DNA from: Erythrocercus mccallii
Lineage: Eukaryota; Chordata; Aves; Passeriformes; Dicruridae
Assembly (NCBI GenBank): GCA_013397435.1
Contig: VZRG01001068.1
Location: 158,331 to 222,330 of the forward strand
Direction of reading: 5' to 3'
DNA length: 64,000 nt
The notes below the pieces were generated by a model. It worked only from the letters and a program-made list of their open reading frames with translations, searched no databases and was not told the DNA's origin. Below, piece after piece: positions 12,268 through 23,864 of this stretch (position 1 is its first letter; every line of letters begins with the position of its first letter). Position numbers and translations under genes: made by a program.

Positions 12268-12360
12268 TATCTCTCTCTTACCTCCCTCTCCAGTTTCTCT
12301 CTTCCTTCACCCCTGCTCCCTTACCCTGTGTCCTATTCTCTCTTTATGTCCCTTTATCCT
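12268..12360 (+). repeat. Pyrimidine-rich tract
   Basis: About 90 bases of nearly pure C/T on the plus strand with dispersed CTCCCT/TCTCTC runs in the middle of intron 2. Such tracts bind PTB-like proteins in RNA or form non-B DNA. Here it may be simple low-complexity sequence. Confidence 0.6.
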
Positions 12361-13048
12361 CTGGAACAAAACCACCCCAGGAAAAAGCTATGCCCTCCAA
12401 AGGATGCTAGCAGGAAGACCTCAATAATGAAGATGTGAAAGTGTGCTATTATTTACATTTTTTCTTGAATGTCTGCTGAGAATGGAATGACAGTAGATAT
12501 TGTGGTAAAACAACAGCTTAAAAACAAGGCAAACTTTTTACAAGTGAAACAACTTACAATTTTCTTTTAAAAAGAACCTTTTAAAACAGTCTTAAAATTT
12601 ATATAATTGTAATTTTATCTAGGCATAGGTGATTCTAGGGTATTGTATTTATTTTGATAATTCTACCTTGATTTAAATTATTACTTGGTAAAAAGTTGAA
12701 ACTGCTTGCAAAGATGATATTTTTGAATCACCTACAGCTTTTTTTTATTAAACAATACTGAAATGCTATTGTTTCTACATATGTCCCATCTCACCATTTA
12801 GTCTTGTTGCCATATGTTAATAGAGTTCATACCTTTTGGAGGCAGGAGGTTATTAGGAAGTATGTCTTATATTTAGGAGGAATGAGGGAGAGGGATCCAA
12901 TAGTGCTGTAAAACTTATGTTTCAGACCACTTTTGCTTAATATAATTTCTTCCTTTGCCTCACTTGGACATTAATTACTTTTTTATTATTTTCAGTTATT
13001 TTTATTTATTACAACAATGCAATATTAGCAAATTCAAATAGAACATAA

Positions 13049-13079
13049 TAAAATAAAATAAAATAAAATAAAATAAAAA
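13049..13079 (+). repeat. AAAAT microsatellite
   Basis: Six near-perfect tandem copies of a 5-bp AAAAT unit in intron 2, with no surrounding element recognised. Confidence 0.9.
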
Positions 13080-14039
13080 TAATGCCCACTTTACATGTGA
13101 AAGTAGTATTGTTGAATTTAATGGTTTCTTCATCAAGAATGGCTACTAGAAGTTTGGGCTTAAAAATGGGATTTTTGTCTTTATATTCCACCCTTTATAT
13201 TCTTAAGTTAATGCTCCATCAGGAGACTGAAGTTAAGAATTTACTGACCTGTTTGCTTTTACTTTTTATGTTTTACATGAGTCTGTCCTTCTGTACTTAC
13301 TAGATAACAGGCATGCATGTATGTGGTAATAAAAACTTCTGTTCAAATTATAGTAACAAGTCACTGAACATTTAATTTTATTATAGAAGATAAAGTATTC
13401 AATAGAGTCTTACTGTATTTTATGTTATTTTGCATATACATGGCATGTTTCTCCTGTGCTGATACTAAAATGTGGACAAAGCCACTTTTGTTGCATTTTT
13501 TACATTGTTAAGATAGCTAGTCAATAGTTAATGCTTGAAGTACATGCCCTTCAAGCTAGAAGCCACTATCAGCTTCATGTCGTCAAAAGAAACATTTCAA
13601 TTTATCATTACTCTTTTGCTGAATTTGGAAGGCATTGATGCTTTCAATGGATATATGGCATTTATTTACTACTTCTTCATGAAGAAATAAAATTGGAGGT
13701 TCACAATTTGGAAATAAGGATATGTAAATTTTAGTAGTAGGTCACATTTGTATTAGAGGCAGGTGATAGTTTTCACCAGTGATGGAAGCTTCAGAGAAAA
13801 AGATAAAAGAATCTTGGGATGAGGTCTAAAGAACTTTTCTGTAAGTACAGCGGAATCCTAATCCTGTCTTTTGAAATCTGGTTTTGCCTTCAGGCAAAAA
13901 TGTTAGTCTACTAGTGCAGCAGTGTTAAAAAAAGTTTCCTTCTGTTGGTAACTTTTGATATTTGTGTGATTTACACATACTGTTGTCATGTTTCCTCTTT
14001 GCTAGTGTTTTGTGTGGACTCCCGATTACTCAGAAGTTT

Positions 14040-14245
14040 TCACAGGTTACTAACCTCTTTCTCCGAATGCATGTTATTTCTGCTCTATCCTGTTTTTTAG
14101 ATAGGGGGACCAGAACTGAATACATTTTTGCAGGTGAGGGCAAACCAATTAATGTAATCATATTTTATTTTTGGTATTATTTTCCTTCACTTTCTTTGTG
14201 TGACCTGATACTTATTTCTTTTTTGACCACCATTGCAAACTGACT
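14040..14245 (-). mobile_element. Ancient CR1 LINE fragment (antisense)
   Basis: The plus strand carries the degenerate string typical of antisense amniote CR1 3' regions: TTTAGATAGGGGGACCAGAA, then an AT-rich middle with ATGTAATCATATTTTATTTT, then TTTTTTGACCACCATTGCAAAC. I recognise this order from old CR1 copies shared with turtles and crocodilians. It is heavily diverged, so the limits are approximate. The small open frame 13962-14243 across it is not a gene. Confidence 0.6.
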
Positions 14246-14779
14246 AGTAACACACCTTTGAATGGGAGGGAAAATGGCTATAAATGAAGCACTTGGCAAT
14301 TAGGCATGTATACTTGTGTGCTGAGGCAGGTGACTTGTACTTGTGTAGGAGGCAGATGACATGAGCCGCAAGGGTAACCATTTGAAAACAAGAATTACCT
14401 GGAATTTGATTCAGAGATTTTTATATGGATTGTTTGTCAGCAGCACTTAATTCTGATTAAAAGGGATTGAAGAAGGAAATATTTCTTTTAATCCCTGAAA
14501 ATCTAAACAATTCAAACTATTGATATATGCCAGCCTTTTTTTCTTATATTTTTCCCTTTTTTAGACTAATGGTGATAGAAAAAAACTACAGTAAATTCCC
14601 ATCTTGGTTGATGTGTTCTGTACTGCAAAGTAAGATGAACTGAAGTAAAACTTCAGTTTTACTATGATCTTTATACCTTAAAAATAAGTATGTTTGACAT
14701 AGTGTAGCTCTGATTTTTTCCTCTCTCATTTCTTTTTGTTCACCCAATATCTGAATTTTCCTGAAATTTCTTTTAATAG

Positions 14780-16209
14780 GCAGAGAGATCAAGAAAGAAA
14801 AGAAGCAGAAGAAGCTAGTCAGAAAGAAATAGAAGAATGGGAAAAATCACTTTTAGCTCAAGCAGCACCTACAAGGATGGAGACAATGTGGGAGATTCCA
14901 GCTATTGGTCATTTTCTTTGTTTAGCACAACAGATTTTAAATTTACCTGAAATTGTATTCTATGAATTAGAACGTTGTCTTCTGATGCCTCAGTGTAATG
15001 TTTTTTTATCTAAAATAATGACTTCTTTGTTAAGTCCTCCTCATCGCAGACCTACATTACATCGCAGGCCCACATTTTCCTACAGGACTTGGGAAGCAGC
15101 ACTCAGAAAGAAAGTGCAGCACTGGTATACTGTTGTGGGGCAGACTGACAATCCTAATGGTGCTGCAGAAAAACTTGGATTGTGTCCTCAGTTTTTCAAA
15201 GTGCTCGGAGAAGCTAATCCCTTGGAGGAAAAACCATTTCATGAGTTACCATTCTACCAAAAAGTATGGCTGCTAAAAGGTCTCTGTGACTTTGTGTATG
15301 AAACACAAAAGGATGTGCAGGATGCAGTGCTAGGTCAGCCTATCCATGAATGCAGAGAAGTAATTCTTGGTTATGACTGCTTGGAAAATGCATATGTTCA
15401 CTTTCCACAGTTCTGTGGTGCAGATGTTCGAATTTACAAACAAAAACCTTTTCAGGCCCCTGAATTTCCATCTCTTCCCATCAAAGTTAAGAAAGTGCCG
15501 CGTATTAAATCGGAAAGAGTAAAACATGAATATGGAAGCAAAAGCAATGGGGAGGTCAGTTCTGCTGGGAGAGAACTGCTGTGTCATTCCAAGACAGAAG
15601 GAGAGAAAAGTATGGACATTGTTAACTGTCCAGAAAAAAGAACATGTTTAGGTAGCTTTAGAGTCACTACAGAGGATATGAAGATTGACTGTGAAATAAA
15701 AGCCTCAAGAGTTTATGACATCAAAAAAACTGGTTGTTATAAAGAGATCTTCAGGAATTTGATTGCTTCAGGAGAGATTCTTGATATGGGTGGTCACCCT
15801 AGTTCAGAAGAAGTAACAGATGTGGAGAATGGACGAGATTGTAGTGAAATGGCCAGGATAAGATCTGAGCTGAGTCTGTTCAAGGAGAACACGCTGAAAA
15901 CTTGCCAAATGCATGTCAACGGCACTTATAATGAAAACCAAGGCAGAAATTACCATGAATCTGCTAAAGAAATGGTACTAGAGACCCTATTGCAAAATAA
16001 TAAGAAACTAAATAAGATGCTGGCAAAAAAGAAGAAAAAGAAAAAAAAGAAGTTGAAGGATATTTTAAATGAAAATCTACAGAGAAAACTTGATGACTTG
16101 CAAAGAAAGCATGAGATTCATCTTTATCCATTCAAATCATATAAATCTGAGATCCAGAACAAGTTGTTTATAATTAAAAAGAAAGCAAAACATAAGAAGC
16201 ACAAATCTG
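14780..16209 (+). CDS. BRD10: BRD10 coding exon 3: DDT/WHIM-like module and lysine-rich segment
   Basis: 1430 bp encoding residues 251-727 plus one base of codon 728 (acceptor TTTTAATAG, donor CTG|GTAAGC). Order of segments: a charged helix (251-276); a helical block at about 287-335 (WEIPAIGHFLCLAQQI, then LNLPEIVFYELERCL) that resembles a DDT domain; a linker with WYTVVGQ; LPFYQKVWLLKGLCDFVYET (about 407-426), resembling WHIM1; VILGYDCLENAYVHFPQF (about 445-462), resembling the WHIM2/WSD motif LG.D..GN.YW. The remainder is acidic/polar linker, then a run of nine lysines (667-675) in a helical basic region and KKKAKHKKHK near the end, likely nuclear localisation. The DDT/WHIM call is my inference from motif spacing. 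The A-rich stretch coding for the lysines is prone to indels. Confidence 0.88.
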
Positions 16210-19200
16210 GTAAGCTGACATTTTACTTACAGTAAAAATTAGGAGGATACAGATTTTTTTGAAATTATTTTCTTAGTTGATAAGTCTACATTTTATTTTG
16301 TGAAAAAGGAGAGCTTTATTGCATTAGACAATTTGGATATTAATTCTGGAGTCAAAGTTACCTATCTGATAACACAAGCATAGAAGGCATCAGCTGATTA
16401 AACTGTGATTAATTTGCAGAATGTATCTTTAGAGAACATATTAATTAGAAGAGTTAATTTGTTGCAAAAAATCTTCAGGACATTGAGTGTGACTGACTGG
16501 TTGGCATCACAGAGTGTCACTGGAGGGTGTTTTATGGTATCATATACTATAGCAAGTAATGTTGTAGAAATGTTTTTCCCTTTTCTGGTAATATTACCTT
16601 ATCCAAATTAAGAAGAAACACAGAGTAATTATGTGAGATGATAAATCTAAAGTCGTTCACAGTGAAGCTGTGCAGTCTTTGCTTTGACTGTGGGCCTGAG
16701 TCCATTAGTCAGGATGCACTGGCATCAGAATTTATGCTGATGACATTTTTATTACAGAATTGGACAGCATCTAGTTAATTGTTTCAGGTAAGTGATACAC
16801 AACCCAGAATTCAGTTAACTGACTGGAGAATTTCAAAGGTATTTGCAAACAGTGAAGTTACAAAAACCTTAAGTCAGTTCAAATTGTTCAGGTAGCTGTA
16901 GTATTTTTGATGCCATATGAAGCAATGTAAAAGCTTAATCCTTTTGAGTCCTGGGCTAAGCTATCTGTGCTAGATTTTAGCAGACTCTTTCAAACATTTT
17001 ATTTTTTTAAGTGACAGGCTGCTTTTCGGAACAGAGTAGACTGACAGATAAGTATTGGATTTCGTCTGAAAAGCAGAAAGCCAGCACCAAGAATCTGGGT
17101 GACAAAAAAATATCTTCTAGAGGTTAAGAAGCTAGCCAAGGTCTGATGGTAATGCATGTAGCTAGAAGTCAAAATTTAAAGCTAAGAGAACAAGTAATAT
17201 TTAGATCCTAAATATTTGCACCTAACACCCAAAGAACTGTCTTACTATTTAAATCACAAATTCTTCCTTCCAAAATATTTCACTGTTCACATCTAAACAG
17301 AAGTTTTAAGAGTTGCAGTTGAAGTTCATATACATAGTATTCAGGGTAACTAATGTATTTTACATTTGCCTTTGTGACTGTTAGCTCTCCAAATATGTCA
17401 CTGTTCTTAAAACCAAGCAGACTGAATAACAACCCAGATAGCAAACAAGGACTCTAGTCTGGGGAACTGTCATCCTTTATCTCCTCCTATGTTGAGGCAC
17501 GTCTCATCTTATTCTTTCTACTTCATTTGACCTTGCTGGAGAAAATTTTGGAATAACTTTACAGCATTGCAAAACACTTTTCTTCCTATGGTTGTAAAAT
17601 GTCCATTGGTCCTGTAACTGCTAGGCTGAAATGGATAAGATTGGATTCAATTCGTACTAATACCTTGTCGTTTTGTAATGTTTCCTAATGTTTAAGGCTA
17701 AGTAGTATTTCTTAAAGATTGTCTGAAATTAAATCATCTGTTTAAAGATTCCCATACAATGTAGAGCAGAAAAAGTGATTTAGTAAATCTTGTCCACAAA
17801 GACACCTGATTTAAATCTGATCCTAGCTATAACAGCTTTTTACAACAATCTTTAAAAGTAAAGTAAGTAAAGAGAACATCAGGAGTGTAAAAGTGAATAC
17901 CTTTCATCACTTTCCAACAAAATTTTTTTTTTTGCTATTGGTTCTTTTGGGCAGCTAAATGTAACTGAGTCACAGTTTGTGTTTCTGTTGAATTGCATGT
18001 TCCTGACTTGCTATGACAGTGGTATCCATAGTGAATATAGACTGGTCAGGAAGTTTTTCCATCTGAAAACTTCACAGAAATATTACGAGCAGAACTTACT
18101 GGAGAATACAGCTGTTATAACCTTTATCATAGTGACAGAATTTTCTTACAATTTGTGAAAAGGTGTGACCACTTTACTAAATCTATGTCTTTCAAACAAG
18201 GTGATGGTTATTATTGTGGCAGTGTTCTGTGTCAATATGATTGACAAAGTAGTACTGAATGTAATGGAAAGACAAGGAGAGTCAGAGCTGTTCTGTAAAC
18301 AATTGCATGCTATGCATTGATTTTTAAATGTTATTTTCTTACAGGGGTTAGATAAGTTTCAGTGCAGGGCACAGTGCAAAAGCAGGAGAATCCTAAAAGT
18401 GCATGTTTGAAACAGGGATGAAATTCAGAACATCTGAAGTAGGGTTGGGAAAATAGAAGGGACCAGAGGCTGCTTGAAATAACTGTGATGTGCCTAAAGC
18501 AGAGGTTGAAGAAAGTGTAAATTGAATCTCTTTTTATTCTAATTAGTCTAGAAAACACCAATAAATACAGCACACAACTTTGGAAGAACTTTGGATGTTA
18601 ATTCTGTACCATATACTCATGCTCTGAAAAATTTATGGTAGTCTACCTGCTTGAAGTCCATTTTACTGTATATTTTATTTCTTTAGAGTACCATTCCATT
18701 TTGTCTATGAAGTCAAGCATTGCTTGAATGTGAGAAAATTAATTTAACAGCCTGGCAGCAATTTTGAAAGGACTGGTTTACTGTCCTTGGGAGTTTAATC
18801 TTCAGAAGACTTCTGGAGACTTTCCTCTTCAGTGAAAACTTTGTTGTGTTGTCTAGCCTGTAGATAAAGGAACAGCCTGTTGATCACATTCAAAACAATA
18901 AGTGAGGTCATCCAGCAAGTAACAATGTACTCCATGCATTAAGCTTCAGTGCCACTGTCTTCAAAAACACATAGCACTGAGGTTTTATAGGGTTTTAGAC
19001 GTTGTTCCGTAAATCAGCAATATTAATGCACTTGTTCAGACTGACTTAGCACATTTGACTATATAAAAGTGTATGCTGTGTCACTATGGAAGCTTCAAAA
19101 CTCTATAATAATGCTTCATTTTCCAGATTGTATTGTGTTATATTTTCTAAAAGAAGAGCTTTTAGGAGCAAGATAGAAGAGTAGGAGATTAAAAGGAAAT

Positions 19201-19904
19201 AGGACATGTGCAGTAGTTGCCAAATCTTTGAAAGACATGAAGTGTGTCATATAAATTTGTTAACAAAAAATATAAGGGCCTGTTATTTAATTTAAGAACA
19301 CTGCAGTTGTTGCTAGAATGTTGTGAAAAAAACCCGAAATTCTTGCAGTTGGACAGAGCTAACTTAACTGTATTCTACTATGACAAATACTGCTGAGTTA
19401 GTGTTTGATATTAAAAACATCTGCTGCCCCATCTGGGATAATGAGACTCTGCTCCATATCCAAGAAAAAAGTTTCAGTCTTATAAAAAAAATTGTTAAAA
19501 TAAGTTTTTATTCAAAATTGTTCTGTGTCGTCATTTTATAATTTGAAGCATGGATTGACTTGCTTTTGTTCTTCAAGGAGAAGCCACAAGAACTCAAATA
19601 CCAGAGTTCATGATAAAAAGTTTTAGCTCTGTAAAAATGTTTCTGTTTTCAAATCACATTGACCCCAATGTAGAAAAAGTTATAAATAGGTTGTATTGTT
19701 CTTACTGAAGTAATTTATAAGTGTCAAGAACATTTCTGGGGCTTAGTGTTTTATTAATCTCATTTTTAATGCCAAAAATAGTACTAAGAAGAGATTTGAA
19801 TTATCTCTTTGTTTCCCCTTCTTCACCCTTGATGGCAAGACCAACTTGAGATGGGTTATGTTTTAGTTGCATCTAATCACCCTAATGTGTTTTTTTTGAT
19901 GCTT

Positions 19905-19936
<32 letters not shown>

Positions 19937-19990
19937 AACAATAAAAATTATAATTATATATATAATTATAATAATAATATTCTAATAATA
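19905..19990 (+). repeat. AAT/GATAAT-rich simple repeat
   Basis: Interrupted ATA and GAT trinucleotide-like repeats grading into an AT-only palindromic stretch (TATAATTATATATATAATTA). This is a typical intronic microsatellite, with no carrier element recognised. Confidence 0.85.
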
Positions 19991-22137
19991 CTGTTCAGGT
20001 CTTCGTTGTTATGTTACTTTATTAATTGCTTGCATATCTATTCACTGACAGTATCACTAGAATTTTTTGTGGCTTGAAAGGAAAACCTAGGGCAGTCAGA
20101 TTTCTCCTGGACCTACTGAACTTAAGTTTAATGTCTAAGAATTTTCACAGAGGTAGCTAAGGGGCTCTTAGTTAAGAAAATGTTGACTTCCTATTAACTC
20201 CTGTTGGGGATGATATGCCTCATAGTCTTTTCCACTCTGAACTGAAATCAAAATGAGATGTGGAGCCTTTTGGAAAAGGCTGTGTGGAGACATAATTACC
20301 AATTATGGCACAGTAAATTGTTAGCAAATGTAAAGTTACACTAAATATCTTTAAATGTGTGCAGGAAGCAGGCTGTGTTGAATTGAGTAGGTGAACTAAG
20401 TAGATTATATATATGAGATTCTTAATTATAAATATTTTTCTAGTAAGGATTTAATAAGGCTCTACTAATGTTTAATAAAGTTCTACTAAGGTTCTAAGGT
20501 TTTTCTGACTGATTGCTTTTAGTCAGTAATTCAGTGTATTTGTACATTGAGTATGCTCTGAAAGGAACAGTGCACCATGATTCAAAAGGCATTGTGATCT
20601 AACTGCTGTCAGAAACATTACTTCATCTGCTCAGGAATTAATATAAGCCTTTGAGATAGTTTCTTCATCCAGGATTATAGACAAAAGATCTCTCACTAGT
20701 GATTTTGTTATCCCAAGACAGTGTTAGTAGCTGAGTGTGTATAATCAATTACATAGAGAAGATACTTACTTAAGTTTGTTGCACAGTTGCAAGTCTGAGT
20801 GCTGGGTGGAAATCCACAAAACCATCACACCTCTGGGTTACAAAACTGGATTTTTATACATATTTAAAAAATGTATTTCACCTATGTAATACATACAAAT
20901 TACAGATAACTGCCAATTGTGAAAGATTTGGTTTCTGTTACTGTTTTTTTAAGCAGAGAAATTATTTTTGGAAAACCAGATATAAGCTTTTTAAAAGGGA
21001 GAAATTATCAGTACTACCACTACAACTTCTTTCTAATATAAATTTTGTATTTTAAAAGGGTGTTACTGAGGTAGAAGATTAATTTGCCGTACGTAATTTG
21101 CTGTATATATTAATTCTCTCCCATGGAACAAGTATCTATTTTTTTTTAGTTTTTAAAACATTATATCAAAAAATGCCTGTACTGTAGGACATCCGATGTC
21201 AAAAAAATGGGAAAAAGACTGTGGTGCTGCTCTGTACAGATGCATGCTTAGCTCATGGCAGTTACCAGCCTGGGAATTCTGTAGGTCTTTTGATACATAT
21301 ATTCCAACAGTTATGCTTTATGATATGTCAGACTCTATTTTTAATTTAATGAATTAGGCCCATTTTCTTCTTCTTCTAGATGGTTTCTTTTAATTTTTGG
21401 TCTGTATCTCTGTATCTTTCCTGCTTCATGCTTTTCAGATGCTGATGTGAAGGAAGAAATTATGTGTGCTTATTTTATTTGGGTTTCTAATTATTTATAA
21501 CTCCTTCTAGAATTTTTCCTTCTTTTCATAAGGATATATTGGGGAAAAGAAAAAGAATATTTCTGTTTAACTGTTACTTCTTGAATTACACTGCATCATA
21601 CATCATCTATCACTGGACGCTGAAAATAGTCAAGTAAATACTTGTTGAAAAATATATTGAAAATATTCAAGTAAAATGAAAATTATATTTTAAAAATACT
21701 AAAATTTTCCTTTTTGTAAAGAAGACAATCTAGCTGTCTTATTTTTTTCATTTTGTTTCCAGATAACATTTTTTAAAAGGCCTAGAGCAAGGAGCCACCT
21801 TATGACCAGACTTCTTTTTGAGTCAGTTTGTCAAGAAAGCTTCTAGGCATCTACTTTAGTTCATTCAATGAACAACATTGTTTTGAGTAGTAGCATGCAG
21901 CTACTTTTTTTCCCATTGTCAGAATATTTGGGTTATTGTTCTAATAAATAAGCTTCCCTGCTTTATCACATGCTCTCTAATTTGGAATCTGTAAGTATTT
22001 GTTTTTGATAGTTGGGGTAGTTGAGGGCTCTTTAAATTTTTATATATGTTTGGTATGGGTAGTTTCTACGTTGTTTTGTTGATTTCAATATTGTTTGATT
22101 TTATGTGGTGTAGCAACATAGGATTTAGATAGGGGGT

Positions 22138-22630
22138 GCTGCTACCTAATTCCCATAAACATTTCTTTTGGAAAGGCAGCTTGGGTTAGGCATTCAGGCA
22201 AGCAGTCGAGTCCACACACCACACATACCATGGCTAGCTCAGCAAAGAGAGGCAAGGAGGACCTTTTGTATGATAAATTCCAGCAAGGGTTTATTCCAAC
22301 CAGTTGAAGGGATCAGGGACAAGAGATTGTGGTGCTCAGTGGTTAAGTAAGGGGTCAGGAACCAATGGTCTGAGGGCACAGGGGCTGTACAAAGGGCAGT
22401 GCCCTATAGGGGACACAGGGGCAGGCCACCAAGGATTTCACAACCAATGGGGAAACAGGGAAAGGAGAAACCATGAGAATTAGGGACATATGGGGAAGGC
22501 AAAATGGGTAGATCACATTGTGTTGCAAGGCATCACGTGGGAAGTATTTTCTTTCAGCCTAGGTAGAGACTTTATGGTATATTCTTCCAGGGCAAGGCCC
22601 TAGGGATTCCCCTGAGGAGTTCAAAGGTTT
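22138..22630 (-). mobile_element. LTR-like ERV fragment, reverse orientation
   Basis: Read on the minus strand, the segment has LTR-like order: two inverted CCAAT boxes (ATTGG; plus-strand ACCAATGG at about 22361 and 22445), a TATA-like CCTATAGGG, AATAAA inside GGAATAAACCCTTGC (plus 22277-22292), then a U5-like stretch. It is GC-richer than the surrounding intron. TG...CA ends and a target duplication could not be fixed, so the ends are approximate. No viral reading frames remain. The frame 22168-22350 is chance. Confidence 0.5.
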
Positions 22631-23787
22631 CCACAATGTGGAGTTTCAGATCTAGATTCTTAATGCCCTGTGCCTTGTCCCATAAGTGTGTTTAAGATGT
22701 TCAGGAAACTCAGTGTAATAAACTGAAAGAATAGATGCATAGGCATCTTTGAATATTTGTATGTACATATGCATTTGCACACACATAAAGCATCTATAAG
22801 GAAGAAGGTTGAGTGCAATTTTTGCCAATATTTTCATTAATGTAAATATCTAATGTGCCTGTGCTTATGTTATTACCAAGTGCCTGCAACCATGGTAGTT
22901 AACAAATTCCACACTGGATGATTTTTTTCTTCAAGCTCTCTTTTTGTTTAAGGTTTTTAATTATTGTTTAGGACTCCTGAGTGGAAACAAGTGATAACGT
23001 TAGAGTGATGGTTTTGGCCTGAGTGAACAAGTTAAATGTGATCTTGTTTAAATTTACTATATGACTGTGGAAATAACCATATAAGAAACTTTGCTGTCTT
23101 GCTTGGTGACATTACTTGATTTGAGAAATGTGTATGACTTACGAACTCTTTTACTGTTTGTGGTAAAGCACTTGCCTGACCTTCACAGGGATTTTTTGTT
23201 AGATCCGTTTGTATATAGCACAGCTGCATATGAAGTGCATTATAGGAAGTTGTTTGCCTTTTTCTAACAGTGTTAGGTATTGCCACAGGCAGCAAAAACG
23301 AATCAATCTAATTTCCTTGGTAAATTCAGTACATTCGGTCAGGGATTTCTAGATACTGCTTGTGTTTTGAGGGTATCTTTTTACTATTAGATAGAGATCC
23401 CAGATCCTAATGTGTGATTCTTTAGAGTGTTAGACAAACAAATCTTGCAGGTAAGAGTCTACATTTCTTATGTTTGTGTCTTAAGTTCTGGATTTCACTT
23501 CTCTTAGTGGTGTCAATGTTACTTTTATTACTTAGATTTTTATTGTATTATTGAAATTGTAGTAGGCTTTTTCTTCTTTTTTTTCCTTCCAGTCCACACA
23601 AAACACTGCAGTACACAGATACTTGTTCAATGTTTGCTTCTGTTGAGTCTAGTTCTGATTCATCATGTTTACATCCCTTACTGAAAGCCATCTGTTAGTT
23701 GCAGTTTAACTTAAAAGTCTGTATGTAATTTGATTTTATTAATAAAGTGCAATGAATTATGAAGCTTTTCTCTTTTAATCTTACAAG

Positions 23788-23864
23788 GAAAAAAAATGCT
23801 ATCTAAAAAAGCAATCACAAAGAAGAGGAAAGGTGTCAGAAAGTCTACCATACCAGAATTTCAG
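23788..23864 (+). CDS. BRD10: BRD10 coding exon 4: basic segment
   Basis: 77 bp encoding residues 728-753. The acceptor TCTTACAAG joins exon 3 as G+GA (Gly728), and the exon ends in phase 0 at CAG|GTAAAT. The product is strongly basic (KKMLSKKAITKKRKGVRKS) and includes KKRK, extending the nuclear-localisation region begun at the end of exon 3. It is too short for a domain. Support is the exact frame fit between exons 3 and 5 and the good splice sites. Confidence 0.85.

Larger units (their letters stand above)
8338..14779 (+). other. BRD10 intron 2
   Basis: A 6.4-kb AT-rich intron. It contains a pyrimidine-rich tract (about 12268-12360), an AAAAT microsatellite (13049-13079) and an old CR1 fragment (about 14040-14245). 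Small open frames such as 9647-9838 and 11897-12121 have no domain signal or convincing splice context. Confidence 0.7.
16210..23787 (+). other. BRD10 intron 3
   Basis: A 7.6-kb AT-rich intron. It contains an AAT/GATAAT-rich simple repeat (19905-19990) and an LTR-like element in reverse orientation (about 22138-22630). The rest shows no recognisable exon, RNA gene or repeat; open frames are short and unconvincing. Confidence 0.65.
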
